This document shows positions 42,184 through 51,055 of a stretch of 64,000 nucleotides of DNA, one piece after another. The stretch is taken from assembly GCF_003217515.1 (NCBI RefSeq), contig NZ_QJSX01000005.1, positions 1 through 64,000 of the forward strand, given 5' to 3'. Each line of letters begins with the position of its first letter. The stretch's first letter is position 1. The notes under the pieces were generated by a model that saw only the letters and a list, made by a program, of their open reading frames with translations, searched no databases and had not been told where the DNA came from. The DNA comes from Deinococcus yavapaiensis KR-236. GTDB lineage: Bacteria; Deinococcota; Deinococci; Deinococcales; Deinococcaceae. A program made the position numbers and the translations under genes.

Positions 42184-44253
42184 TCAGGAAGCGTCGACGA
42201 GGACGAGGCGTGCGGTGCGGGCGGCGGCGTCGCGTGCCGAGCGCGCCGCGTCGACGTCCCCGTTCGTTTCGAAGCACCCGGCGGCCTCCTCGAAGAACAT
42301 CGTGGCTTCGCGAAACTGCGCGGACGCCTCGGCGATGACGGCCGCTTGCGAGAGCCAATCGGCGGCCTTCGCGAAGTCGCCGCCTCGGAGCCAGTGTCGC
42401 GCGACGCGGCTCGGCGCGGCGTCGTAACGCGGCAGGACGCGCGCGGCGCTTCGGTGCAGCAGGCGCCGAACGGTGTCGGGCATTCCGACGTCGACCGCCT
42501 CGTACACGAGGTCGTGGCTGAAGCGTTCACCGCGCGTGATCTGAGCGGCCTCCAACTCCTCCCAAGCGGTCGCCGTGTCCAGCAAGGGCGCGCCGAGAAC
42601 GTCCGCGACGAGTTCCACCGAGAAATCGCGCTGCAGCACGGCCGCCGCCCTGGCGGTTTGCAAAGCGGTCGTGGACAGACGGGCGAGCCGACGCGCGATG
42701 AGATCGCCGACCCTTCCGGACGGAAGAAGTCGCTCGGGAAGGCCCGAGGCGAGCTGGTTCGACTCGATGAGGTGCTTGACGGTTTCCAGCAAGAAGAGCG
42801 GATTGCCGCCCGCGTACGACGCCAAGCGCGACCGCAACTCCCCTTCGCCGGGCACGCCGACTTGTTCCAGCAAGGCGAAGCGGCTTTCGGGCGCGAGAGG
42901 ACGCAATTCGATGTGCAAGGCCATTCCTCCTTGCACGAGTTGCTCCAACAGCCGCAAGTTCGCCTCGGACGTTTCGCCCGTGCGGAGCGTCGCGATGACG
43001 CGCGGCATGCCGCCAGGTTGACCGAGCGGATACGCCCCGCCGAAGAACGACATGCCGTCCTCGACGCTCACGTCGTCGAAGAACTGCCAGTCGTCCACGA
43101 TCATGGTGGTGATCCCGGCGTTCGTGGCGAGCGCGAAGACGCCCATGGCTTGCCGAAACCGCAGCACGTCCAGGTGGTTGGTGAGGGGTGGCGGCGCTTC
43201 GCCCGCCTCGGCGAGTTCGGGAAGATACCGTGACATCTCCAGGCGCACCCACGGTTCCAACGGCAAGTCCGTGTGGCGGTTCAGCAGCGTCCGAAAGGCG
43301 CGCGCCGAGGACGCGCCCGGCTGGTTCGTGTCGCCGGGACGTCCTTCGAGCACGTGATACTCACCCTTGCTCGACGCGAAGTCGAGCGCGAGCCTCGACT
43401 TGCCGACGCCGGGCTCGCCGCTCAGGAAGATGAACTTGCCCGCCTGCCACGCCTCTTCCAAAGAGGCCCACTCGCCCTCGCGTCCCACCAGGACCGGGGG
43501 GCGCAGGACGCTGAGAGGAATGTCCGTCCGCGCGACGCTGGGAACTTCCACGCGCCCTTGGCTGACGAGGCGCGCGAGTTCCTTCGTTTCCGGCAGAGGT
43601 TCCACGCCGAGTTCGCGTTCCAGCACGTCCTTGCACTTGTGGTACGCCTTCAACGAGGCGGGGCGGTCGCCGCGCAGGTAGTGAAGCCGCATCACGCGCC
43701 GCCACGCGTCTTCGGAAAGGACGTCGAGGTCGAGCAGGGCCGACGCGTGCCGCAAGGCTTCGTCGAAGCGTCCGTCTCGTTCGGCGCGGTCGCTTCGGTC
43801 GCGCCAAGCGGTGAGACGACGCTCACGTAGCCGTTCTTGCTGCAGCGCGATCCAGTCGTGGAGTTCTAAGCAGTCGTCGTAGCTCGAGCCTTGCAGCAGT
43901 TCTCCGTCGCTCGCGAGCACGTCCTCGTACCGGCCTTCCTCGAAGGCCTGCCAGACGCGCTTGACGTCCGTGGAAGCGTCCTCGGCGAGCGTCAGGACTT
44001 CGGCGCCTTCGACGAGTTCGGCGCTCGTGGCGCTTCGCAGCTTGCGCAGCAGGTGCACGAGGTTGTTTCTGGCGGCGGCTTCGCGGGTGTCGGGCCACAG
44101 CAACTCGGTGAGTTGGGCGCGTCTCGTCGGCCCTTCGAGCGCGAGGTACGCCAGCAGGGCCGCCGCCTTGCGCTCCAGAACGAGCGTCGCTCCAGCATCG
44201 GAATCAAGATGAGGAACTCCGAGCAAGCGAACGTGCCAGGACGAGGCGGTCAT
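42184..44253 (-). CDS. BTAD/SARP-type transcriptional activator with STAND ATPase domain
   Basis: A 689-residue regulator. Residues about 1-95 look like a winged-helix transcription domain (VRLLGVPHLDSDAGATLVLERKAAALLAYLAL, ARNNLVHLLRKLR). Residues about 95-235 form the bacterial transcriptional activator domain (BTAD, TPR-like). An AAA/STAND ATPase follows, with Walker A GEPGVGKS (279-286) and Walker B MIVDD near 385. The protein ends in helical repeats (AKAADWLSQAAVIAEASAQFREATMFFEEAAGCFE). Relatives often have longer TPR tails. Target genes are unknown; the adjacent TPR protein is a candidate. Confidence 0.82.
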   Translation of the reverse strand: MTASSWHVRLLGVPHLDSDAGATLVLERKAAALLAYLALEGPTRRAQLTELLWPDTREAAARNNLVHLLRKLRSATSAELVEGAEVLTLAEDASTDVKRVWQAFEEGRYEDVLASDGELLQGSSYDDCLELHDWIALQQERLRERRLTAWRDRSDRAERDGRFDEALRHASALLDLDVLSEDAWRRVMRLHYLRGDRPASLKAYHKCKDVLERELGVEPLPETKELARLVSQGRVEVPSVARTDIPLSVLRPPVLVGREGEWASLEEAWQAGKFIFLSGEPGVGKSRLALDFASSKGEYHVLEGRPGDTNQPGASSARAFRTLLNRHTDLPLEPWVRLEMSRYLPELAEAGEAPPPLTNHLDVLRFRQAMGVFALATNAGITTMIVDDWQFFDDVSVEDGMSFFGGAYPLGQPGGMPRVIATLRTGETSEANLRLLEQLVQGGMALHIELRPLAPESRFALLEQVGVPGEGELRSRLASYAGGNPLFLLETVKHLIESNQLASGLPERLLPSGRVGDLIARRLARLSTTALQTARAAAVLQRDFSVELVADVLGAPLLDTATAWEELEAAQITRGERFSHDLVYEAVDVGMPDTVRRLLHRSAARVLPRYDAAPSRVARHWLRGGDFAKAADWLSQAAVIAEASAQFREATMFFEEAAGCFETNGDVDAARSARDAAARTARLVLVDAS

Positions 44254-44277
44254 AGGATCGCCTTCAGTGTATCAATC

Positions 44278-44306
44278 CTCACGAGGAGCGCCATGCTTCT
44301 CGTGAG
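44278..44306. repeat. CTCACGAG/CTCGTGAG inverted repeat
   Basis: Perfect 8-bp arms (44278-44285 with 44299-44306) with a 13-nt spacer, in the 177-nt gap upstream of the BTAD gene and downstream of coaD. It could be an operator or a weak terminator of coaD. I see no gene in this gap. Confidence 0.4.
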
Positions 44307-44430
44307 TGTCCCTATCGCGCGGGTCGCGCCGTCGAGGTGGAGAACGATGACCGAACGCGGTGAAGGCCACGGCGGGCGTACTCGGGCACCTCACGGCGAC
44401 CTTGGTCGAAGAACGCCTCACCGGTCGATG

Positions 44431-44919
44431 TCAGGGCAAGGCGGCGAATTTGTGTTTGAGGGCCTTGTCGGTCGCGGCGGGCACCATTTTCGAGACGTCG
44501 CCGCCGTACGAGGCGATTTCGCGCACCATGGAGGAGCTGACGTAACTCCACCGTGTGGCCGCCATGATGAAGACGGTCTCGACGTCGCCGAGTTGGCGAT
44601 TGAGGTGCGCGATTTGCAGTTCGTACTCGTAATCCGAGACGGCCCGCAAGCCGCGGATGATGACCGAGTTGCCCTGCTCGCGCATGTACTCGACGAGCAG
44701 GCCGCCGAAAGTGTCCACCTTGACGTTGCGCAGATGCGCCGTCGCGGCTTGGAGGATCTCGAGGCGCTCTTCGAGGGTGAAGAGGTGCTTGCCGGTCTTG
44801 CGCGCGTTGTGCATGACGGTGACGGTGACGGTGTCGAAGATGCGCGCCGCGCGCGTCAGCACGTCCATGTGTCCGTTCGTGACGGGATCGAAGGAGCCGG
44901 GGTAGACGGCGTGTTTCAC
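44431..44919 (-). CDS. coaD: Phosphopantetheine adenylyltransferase
   Basis: A 162-residue CoaD, which joins ATP and 4'-phosphopantetheine to dephospho-CoA, step four of CoA synthesis. Start motif AVYPGSFDPVTNGHMDVL holds the TNGH nucleotidyltransferase signature. SYVSSSMVREIASYGGDVS is the ISSTxxR-like C-terminal motif. The start is GTG at 44919, overlapping the rsmD stop (GTGA). TACACT 8 nt upstream may add an internal leaderless promoter. rsmD-coaD is a common gene pair. Confidence 0.95.
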   Translation of the reverse strand: MKHAVYPGSFDPVTNGHMDVLTRAARIFDTVTVTVMHNARKTGKHLFTLEERLEILQAATAHLRNVKVDTFGGLLVEYMREQGNSVIIRGLRAVSDYEYELQIAHLNRQLGDVETVFIMAATRWSYVSSSMVREIASYGGDVSKMVPAATDKALKHKFAALP

Positions 44920-45443
44920 GATGATCGAGTGTACAGCGTGAGGACGTTGCTGCCGTAGACGCGCCGCTCGGCGTTCCATCCTTCGGCGCTCGGCGGGGTG
45001 AGTTGCACGGGGTGTTGCACGACGAGGGTGCCTTCGTCGGCCACGACGTGCGACGTGAGGACGGCTCGGGTCGCCTTGGCGATGTCGTGCTCGTACGGCG
45101 GGTCGAGGAAGACGAGGTCGAAGCGTCCGAGGCGCGGCAGGAGGGCGAGCGCGTCGCCGTGGAGGACGCGCGCGTCGAGACCGAGGGCGCGCGCGTTGTC
45201 TTCGAGGGTCTTCACGGCGCGCTTGTCCTTGTCGATCAGGGTGACGGCGTAGCCGCGGCTGGCCGCTTCGAGGCCGACGGCGCCGCTTCCGCCGTAGAGG
45301 TCGAGGAAGGCGCCTTCGTCGAAGCGAGCGGCGAGAAGGTCGAAGAGGCTTTTTCGAAGGCGGGCGCCGGTGGGACGGGCGCTTTCGGGAACTTTGAGGG
45401 CGCGTCCTTTGGCGACGCCCCCGAGGATGCGGAGGTCGGGCAC
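44916..45443 (-). CDS. rsmD: 16S rRNA (guanine966-N2)-methyltransferase RsmD
   Basis: A 175-residue SAM-dependent methyltransferase. It has LRILGGVAKGRALKVP and RPTGARLRKSLFDLLAARF at the N-terminus. The SAM motif is FLDLYGGSGAVGLEAASRG. The catalytic motif is LVFLDPPYE. The start is GTG at 45443, set by TATCCT 6 nt upstream and by homology beginning there; the open frame upstream crosses the tetR promoter. Transcribed with coaD, divergent to the TetR gene. Confidence 0.93.
   Translation of the reverse strand: MPDLRILGGVAKGRALKVPESARPTGARLRKSLFDLLAARFDEGAFLDLYGGSGAVGLEAASRGYAVTLIDKDKRAVKTLEDNARALGLDARVLHGDALALLPRLGRFDLVFLDPPYEHDIAKATRAVLTSHVVADEGTLVVQHPVQLTPPSAEGWNAERRVYGSNVLTLYTRSS
44928..44933 (-). 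promoter_or_regulatory. Possible internal -10 (TACACT) of coaD
   Basis: TACACT on the minus strand ends 8 nt before the coaD GTG, inside the rsmD coding region. Confidence 0.35.
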
Positions 45444-45449
45444 GACGTC

Positions 45450-45455
45450 AGGATA
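45450..45455 (-). promoter_or_regulatory. Leaderless -10 (TATCCT) of rsmD
   Basis: TATCCT on the minus strand ends 6 nt before the GTG at 45443. Confidence 0.5.
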
Positions 45456-45462
45456 CCGCCTC

Positions 45463-45505
45463 TTGACAAGTGACCAAAGGTCAGTAAATATATGACCCGT
45501 GGTCA
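45463..45505 (+). promoter_or_regulatory. tetR promoter with two TGACC-N3-GGTCA operators
   Basis: TTGACA (45463-45468) and TAAATA (45485-45490) are 16 nt apart. Perfect palindromes TGACC-AAA-GGTCA (45471-45483) and TGACC-CGT-GGTCA (45493-45505) flank the -10, offset by exactly 22 bp. The second contains the tetR GTG start. The layout implies tight autorepression. Confidence 0.8.
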
Positions 45506-46140
45506 TCAAGCAGCGCGCCCGCAACGACGAGGACAAGACCGCGCGGCGCGAGCACATCCTCGACACCGCCGTTCGCCTGTGGGACGAGCGTCCCTACGAC
45601 GAGCTCACCATGAGCGACCTCGCCAAAACCGTCGGGTTGGCCAAAGGCACGCTGTACCTCTACTTCCGCACGAAAGAGGAAGTGTTCGTCGCCGTCCTAG
45701 AGCGTCTGCTGTGGACGTGGTTCGCCACCGTGGACGAGCGACTCGACGCCAAAGAACACGCGGCGCCCGGCGAAGTCGCCGACCTGCTCGCCGACACCTT
45801 GCGAGGCCAGGAGCGCATGGTTCGCCTGCTCGCGCTTCTCAACACCGTCTTGGAGCAAAACGTGAACGTCGAGGTCGGCTTGAAGTTCAAGGCGGACCTC
45901 GCCGAGCGGCTCGCCATTACGGGGGCGCGGCTCGCCCGCCTGCTTCCCGGCCTCGACGGACCGCGCGTCCTGCTGCACATGAACGCCCTCGTGATCGGCC
46001 TGTTCACCGTCACCGCCGAGACGCCCGCCCTGAAAGCCGCCCGCGACCACGAGTCGCTTCGCCACCTCGCGATGGACTTCGACACGGAACTTCGCTTCTC
46101 GCTCGCCGCCTTGCTGGGCGGCCTCACCCAGGAGGTATGA
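45499..46140 (+). CDS. TetR/AcrR family transcriptional repressor
   Basis: A 213-residue regulator. The N-terminal HTH (about 18-64) reads REHILDTAVRLWDERPYDELTMSDLAKTVGLAKGTLYLYF, the typical TetR pattern. The C-terminal ligand domain is helical and hydrophobic. The start is GTG at 45499, inside its own operator, which implies a leaderless or near-leaderless message. The SDR gene begins 1 nt after its stop, so ligand and SDR substrate may be related, for example a fatty or aromatic compound. Ligand unknown. Confidence 0.88.
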   Translation: MVIKQRARNDEDKTARREHILDTAVRLWDERPYDELTMSDLAKTVGLAKGTLYLYFRTKEEVFVAVLERLLWTWFATVDERLDAKEHAAPGEVADLLADTLRGQERMVRLLALLNTVLEQNVNVEVGLKFKADLAERLAITGARLARLLPGLDGPRVLLHMNALVIGLFTVTAETPALKAARDHESLRHLAMDFDTELRFSLAALLGGLTQEV

Positions 46141-46141
46141 C

Positions 46142-46942
46142 ATGATCCACGCCGCGCGTCCGCTCGCCCTCGTCACCGGAGCTTCCGGCGGCATCGGAGA
46201 AGACATCGCCCGAGAACTCGCCGACCGAGGCCACGACCTCGTCCTCGTCGCGCGCACGCAGGGCAAGCTCGAAGCGCTCGCCGAACGGCTGCGGGTGCAG
46301 TTCGGCGTCACCTCGCACGTCATCGCGCTCGACTTGTCGAAAGCGGATGCGCCCGCGCGACTCGAAGCCGAGCTGACCGCGCGCCACCTCACCGTCGACG
46401 TCCTCGTGAACAACGCGGGCTTCGCGAGTTACGGCGAGTTCTGGACGCTCGATCTCGCGCACGAGATGAACATGATTCAAGTGAACGTCGCCACGCTCGT
46501 GGAGCTCACCCGCCGTCTCCTGCCCGGCATGGTGGCGAGAAAGCGCGGACGAATCCTGAACGTCGCCTCGACCGCGTCGTTCATGCCGGGACCGCTCATG
46601 GCCGTGTACTACGCCTCGAAGGCCTTCGTGTTGTCTTTCGGCGAAGCGATCGCCGAGGAACTGCGGGGCACGGGCGTCACCGTCACGACCCTCTGCCCCG
46701 GCCCGACGACCTCGGGCTTCCAGGAACGCGCCGGCATGCAAGACTCGAAGCTCTTGCAGCAGGGCTTCGTGCGGATGATGACGAGCGCTCAAGTCGCGAA
46801 GCTCGGCGTGGACGCTTCGCTGCGCGGTCAGCGCGTCATCGTGACGGGCGTCCTGAATCAGTTGCAGGCCCTCACCCCACGCTTCTTGCCGAGAAGCGTC
46901 GTTGTGGGCGTCGTCAAAGCTGCACAGGCCCGCGGCCACTGA
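46142..46942 (+). CDS. Short-chain dehydrogenase/reductase
   Basis: A 266-residue classical SDR, NAD(P)-dependent. Cofactor motif TGASGGIG (residues 13-20), structural NNAG (90-93), active-site Ser in NVASTASF and YxxxK as YYASKAF. AGGAGGT precedes the ATG. It begins 1 nt after the tetR stop. Substrate cannot be assigned; relatives reduce or oxidise short ketones and alcohols. An aldehyde dehydrogenase follows 49 nt later, so the two may act in series on an alcohol or aldehyde. Confidence 0.88.
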   Translation: MIHAARPLALVTGASGGIGEDIARELADRGHDLVLVARTQGKLEALAERLRVQFGVTSHVIALDLSKADAPARLEAELTARHLTVDVLVNNAGFASYGEFWTLDLAHEMNMIQVNVATLVELTRRLLPGMVARKRGRILNVASTASFMPGPLMAVYYASKAFVLSFGEAIAEELRGTGVTVTTLCPGPTTSGFQERAGMQDSKLLQQGFVRMMTSAQVAKLGVDASLRGQRVIVTGVLNQLQALTPRFLPRSVVVGVVKAAQARGH

Positions 46943-46991
46943 ACGTCCGTGACGCTAAACTGAACTCATTCCACTTTCCTGAGGTCGCGCC

Positions 46992-48428
46992 ATGACGTCC
47001 ATCCTGCCCTCACCGCAAGACTCGCTGCCGGACTTCTCGCTGCCCCACGCGATGCTGTCACGCCGCGCCGCCGACCCCACCTTCCGCTCGCTTCCCTCGC
47101 GCAAGATGCGCCTTCGCAAGCTCGCGGCGGCCGTCAAGGCGTACCGCGCCGACATCGCCGAAGCGCTTCGCCGCGACCTCGGCAAAGGCCGCGCGGAAGC
47201 CGAGGTGAGCGAAGTGCACTCCGTGCGCCTCGAAATTCGCCTCGCTCTCAGGAACCTCGACCGTTGGGCGCGCACGCGGCGCGTCGCCACGCCGTCCACT
47301 TTGCTGATGGCCTCGTCGCAAGTGCGGCGCGAACCCAAAGGCGCCGTCTTGATCCTCGCGCCGTGGAACTACCCGGCCAATCTCGCCTTGACGCCGCTCG
47401 TGTCGGCCATCGCGGCGGGCAACACCGTGGCCCTCAAGCCTTCCGAGAAAGCGCCCAGAACCGCCGAGGTGCTCGTGAAGCTTTTGCGCGAGACCTTCGC
47501 GCCCGACGAAGTCGCGGTCTTCACCGGCGGCCCCGAGGTGGCGCGCGGTCTTTTGGAACTGCCGTGGGATCACGTGTTCTTCACGGGTAGCACGCGCGTC
47601 GGACGCGAGGTGATGCGCGCCGCCTCCAAGCACCTCTCCCCCGTCACCTTGGAGCTCGGCGGCAAAAGCCCCGCCATCGTGCACGCCAGCGCCGACCTCA
47701 AGCTGGCCGCCGAGCGCGTCGCGTGGGCCAAGTTCGTCAACGCCGGTCAGACGTGCGTGGCGCCCGACTTCGCCCTCGTGCACGAATCCGTCGCGCTCCG
47801 ATTCGTGTCCGAGCTCAAGAAGGCGACCGTCGTTTCGTACGGCGAGGCGGCGCGCTTGCAAGGCAATCGCGACTACGGGCGGCTCGTGGACGAAGGGTCG
47901 GCCGAACGCCTGCAAGCCCTCGTGGAAGACGCGGTGGCGCTCGGCGCGAAGGTGGAGATCGGTGGAAGCGCCGCGCCGAGCGAGCGCTTCATGGCCCCGA
48001 CGATCCTGACGAACGTCGACGGTCACATGAAGGTCATGGAAGAGGAGATCTTCGGGCCCGTCCTGCCGATCTTGACGTACCGCGAGGAAGTCGAGATCGC
48101 GTCGCTCGTGACCGAACTCGGCTCGCCGCTCGCCCTGTACGTCTTCGCCGAGGACAACGGTTTCGTGGAGCGCACCTTGCGTGACACGCGCTCGGGCGGC
48201 GTCGTCGTGAACGGAGCGTTGTCGCACATCCTCAATCCGCACCTGCCCTTCGGCGGCGTGGGACCGAGCGGCATGGGCAGCTATCACGGCGAGTGGGGCT
48301 TCAAGACGTTCAGCCACGAACGCGCGGTCTTGCGACAAGGGCGATTGTCCGCGCTCAAGGCGATGACGCCGCCGTACGGTCGTCCCGTTCCGCGCCTCAC
48401 CGCGTGGCTGCTGCGCCTCATTTCGTGA
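46992..48428 (+). CDS. Class 3-type aldehyde dehydrogenase
   Basis: A 478-residue NAD(P)-dependent aldehyde dehydrogenase of the ALDH3 / coniferyl-aldehyde branch. NAD-binding PWNYPANLALTPL, FTGSTRVGREV, catalytic Glu in LELGGKSP and catalytic Cys in GQTCVAPD are present. The C-terminal PFGGVGPSGMGSYHGEWGFKTFSH is typical of ALDH3. Class 3 enzymes act on medium/long-chain and aromatic aldehydes. TAAACT at 46956-46961 may be its -10, with CTGAGGT as ribosome site. The stop overlaps mobA. Confidence 0.92.
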   Translation: MTSILPSPQDSLPDFSLPHAMLSRRAADPTFRSLPSRKMRLRKLAAAVKAYRADIAEALRRDLGKGRAEAEVSEVHSVRLEIRLALRNLDRWARTRRVATPSTLLMASSQVRREPKGAVLILAPWNYPANLALTPLVSAIAAGNTVALKPSEKAPRTAEVLVKLLRETFAPDEVAVFTGGPEVARGLLELPWDHVFFTGSTRVGREVMRAASKHLSPVTLELGGKSPAIVHASADLKLAAERVAWAKFVNAGQTCVAPDFALVHESVALRFVSELKKATVVSYGEAARLQGNRDYGRLVDEGSAERLQALVEDAVALGAKVEIGGSAAPSERFMAPTILTNVDGHMKVMEEEIFGPVLPILTYREEVEIASLVTELGSPLALYVFAEDNGFVERTLRDTRSGGVVVNGALSHILNPHLPFGGVGPSGMGSYHGEWGFKTFSHERAVLRQGRLSALKAMTPPYGRPVPRLTAWLLRLIS

Positions 48429-48985
48429 AGCTCGCCGGGGCCATCACGGCGGGCGGACGCTCCAAGCGCTTTGGCACCGACAAGGCATTGTTCGAATTCG
48501 AGGGCCGCTCGCTGCTGCGGCGCGTCGCGGACAGCTTGGACGACTGCGAACCGAAGTTGCTGATCGCGCCTCCCGGCAAGTATGACCTCGGCGGCTGGCG
48601 CCTCGTGGACGACACTCGGCCGGGCGAGGGTCCGCTGGCGGGTCTCGAGGCGGCGCTCGCACAAGTGGACGACTGGTTGGCTTTCGCGGGCGTGGACTTG
48701 CCGTTCGTGCGTCCGGAGTTGTGGAACGTCCTCGCGCGCTTCACGCTCGGCGCGGACCTCGTCGTGCCGCTCGACGAGGCGGGGCGGCGCCAACCCTTGT
48801 CGGCGCTGTACCACGCCTCGCTTCTGCCCCGAGTCACGGCGTTGCTGGACGGCGGCGAGCGTAAGCTCAACGAGCTTCAGCAAGCCGCGCGAACGGTGTT
48901 CGTCCCGTGGGCGCACGTGTCGCATCTCGGACCGCACTTGTTCGTGAACCTCAATACGCCAAGTGACTTACCCCGCGCACCTTGA
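48425..48985 (+). CDS. mobA: Molybdenum cofactor guanylyltransferase
   Basis: A 186-residue MobA-like enzyme, attaching GMP to molybdopterin to make the MGD form. GAITAGGRSKRFGTDKAL is the nucleotide-binding signature (AGGxSxRxGxDK). GVDLPFV is the Mg-binding segment. The GTG start at 48425 overlaps the ALDH stop (GTGA). Distinct from the MocA-like gene at 14008-14658, so this genome can make both cofactor forms. Confidence 0.85.
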   Translation: MKLAGAITAGGRSKRFGTDKALFEFEGRSLLRRVADSLDDCEPKLLIAPPGKYDLGGWRLVDDTRPGEGPLAGLEAALAQVDDWLAFAGVDLPFVRPELWNVLARFTLGADLVVPLDEAGRRQPLSALYHASLLPRVTALLDGGERKLNELQQAARTVFVPWAHVSHLGPHLFVNLNTPSDLPRAP

Positions 48986-49004
48986 ATCGTGTTAGAACTC
49001 GGAC

Positions 49005-50939
49005 GTGCTCCAACCTGACAGCTTGCTGAAGTTCGTCTTTCCCTCCGATCCGCAACTCTCTCCCGACGGCGGACGCGTCGCCTTCGTCTTGTCTCGCATC
49101 GAGGAAGAAGACCTCGACAAGATCGACAAGGACTTCGCCAAGCCGAGGTACAAGAGCGCCGTGTACGTCTCCGACGGCGGCGAACCGCGCCAAGTCACGA
49201 GCGGCGAAAAGGGCGACCGCGCGCCGCGCTGGTCTCCCGACGGCGAGACGCTGCTGTTCGTCTCGAGCCGCAGCGGCAAACCGCAATTGCACCTCCTGCC
49301 CCTCGCGGGCGGCGAAGCGCGGCAACTCACGCGCCTCAAGACGGGCGCGTCCGAAGGTCAGTGGAGTCCCGACGGTACCCAAGTCGCCTTCTTGTCGCGC
49401 GGCGACGACGAGGACAAGTCGAACGAACGCGGCGAGGCGAAGGTCGTCGAGCGCCTCGTGTACAAGTTCAACGGCGCGGGCTTCTTGCCCGTCAAGTCGG
49501 CGGCCCTGTACGTGCTGAACGTCTCGTCGGGCGAGTCGCGGCTCGTCTTCCAGCCCGAGACGTCCATCTCGGACTTCGCTTGGAAACCTGACGGCAGCGG
49601 GTTCCTGGCGATCATGGCCAAAGACGAGACGGCGTTCGCCTCTTGGGAAAACGAAGTGTTCGACATCGACTTGCAAGGTCAGGTCAAGCAAGTCACCGAT
49701 TGGCGCTCCGGCTTGTTCAGCCTCACCATCCACCCGAGCGGCGCGAAATTCGTCGCCACGGGCCGCCCGAGCGACAAGACGAACGTCGAGGAAGGCCACA
49801 TCTTCGAGTTCGACTTGCAAGGCAATTGGAAGCGCCTCGACGAGAAGGTCGACTTTCCGGCGGGCAACATCGTGGCGGGCGACTGCCACGTCGGCAGCTT
49901 TCCCGGCAAGCCTTCGTACGTCGGCGAGGACCTCGTGTCGCTTTACACCGTCGGTGGCAGCGCCGGACTGTTCGCCCTGCAAGACGGCGAAAAAGTCGAG
50001 CGGGTGTACGCCGAGGGACGCGTCGTTTCCGCCTTCACCGCCAACGCCAACGGAACCGCGTACATTCAGGAAAGTCCCAGCGAGTACCCCGAGGTGTTCC
50101 TCGGCGGCCGCAAGATCACGAACCTCGCCGCGAAGCTCGGCGACTTCCCGATTCGCCAGCCCGTGCGCGTCACGGCGACGCACTCGGACGGCACCGAGGT
50201 CGAAGGCTGGGTGCTGCGCAACGGCGAAGAAAACCAGCCTGCCATCCTCACGGTTCACGGTGGACCGCACACGGCTTACGGCCATGGCTTCATGCACGAG
50301 TTCCAACTTTTTGCCGATCGCGGTTACGCCGTGTGCTACGCCAACCCGCGCGGCTCGGTCGGCTACGGCCAAGCGTTCACGTCGGCAATCTTCGGTCGTT
50401 GGGGCACCATCGACTACGAGGACCTCATGGCCTTCTTCGACGCCTGCCTGAGCGCGATTCCCGACCTTGACGCTTCGCGCACCGCCGTCATGGGAGGCAG
50501 TTACGGCGGCTTCATGACGAACTGGGTGATCGGGCACACGGACCGCTTCACGTGCGCCGTCACGGACCGCTCCATCTGCAACCTCGTGTCGTTCAACGGC
50601 ACGTCCGATATCGCCCCGCGCTTCTGGCGCGACGAGTTGGGCCTCGAGTACATTCGCAGCACCGACATCGAAGGGCTTTGGAACATGAGCCCCCTCAAGT
50701 ACGTCGAGCACGTCAAGACCCCGTGCCTCATCGTGCATTCCGAGGAAGACCACCGCTGCCCGGTCGAGCAGGCCGAGCAGTGGTTCACGGCCCTGAAGTT
50801 GCGCGGTGTCGAGACCCTGTTCGTGCGTTTTCCCGGTGAGAACCACGAACTGTCGCGCTCGGGTCGCCCCGACCGCCGCATGGTGCGCCTCGAGCACTAC
50901 CTGCGCTGGCTCGACAGCCACCTCGGCGTGGGCGGCTGA
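49005..50939 (+). CDS. S9-family prolyl oligopeptidase / acylaminoacyl peptidase
   Basis: A 644-residue cytoplasmic serine peptidase with no signal peptide. Residues about 10-380 form a beta-propeller with WSPDGETLLFVSSRSGKPQL-type blades. The C-terminal alpha/beta hydrolase has the nucleophile Ser499 in GGSYGG, the acid Asp in HSEEDHRCP, and the His in GENHELSRSG. It would cleave short or N-acylated peptides. The GTG at 49005 follows TAGAAC, a near-consensus -10, by 6 nt. A perfect terminator follows. Confidence 0.92.
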   Translation: MLQPDSLLKFVFPSDPQLSPDGGRVAFVLSRIEEEDLDKIDKDFAKPRYKSAVYVSDGGEPRQVTSGEKGDRAPRWSPDGETLLFVSSRSGKPQLHLLPLAGGEARQLTRLKTGASEGQWSPDGTQVAFLSRGDDEDKSNERGEAKVVERLVYKFNGAGFLPVKSAALYVLNVSSGESRLVFQPETSISDFAWKPDGSGFLAIMAKDETAFASWENEVFDIDLQGQVKQVTDWRSGLFSLTIHPSGAKFVATGRPSDKTNVEEGHIFEFDLQGNWKRLDEKVDFPAGNIVAGDCHVGSFPGKPSYVGEDLVSLYTVGGSAGLFALQDGEKVERVYAEGRVVSAFTANANGTAYIQESPSEYPEVFLGGRKITNLAAKLGDFPIRQPVRVTATHSDGTEVEGWVLRNGEENQPAILTVHGGPHTAYGHGFMHEFQLFADRGYAVCYANPRGSVGYGQAFTSAIFGRWGTIDYEDLMAFFDACLSAIPDLDASRTAVMGGSYGGFMTNWVIGHTDRFTCAVTDRSICNLVSFNGTSDIAPRFWRDELGLEYIRSTDIEGLWNMSPLKYVEHVKTPCLIVHSEEDHRCPVEQAEQWFTALKLRGVETLFVRFPGENHELSRSGRPDRRMVRLEHYLRWLDSHLGVGG

Positions 50940-50970
50940 AGCGTTTGCACTTGAAGCGGACCTTCGTGAG

Positions 50971-50995
50971 GCCCTCCGAATTCGGAGGGCTTTTC
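50971..50995 (+). terminator. Intrinsic terminator of the S9 peptidase gene
   Basis: A perfect 20-nt palindrome (GCCCTCCGAA then its complement, 50971-50990; effective loop AATT) followed by TTTT. Confidence 0.85.
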
Positions 50996-51055
50996 CGTTC
51001 GTTCACGAGCTTCGTGCGCGGCGTCAGCTCGACAAGAGTAGAATTGGCGCTCAGC

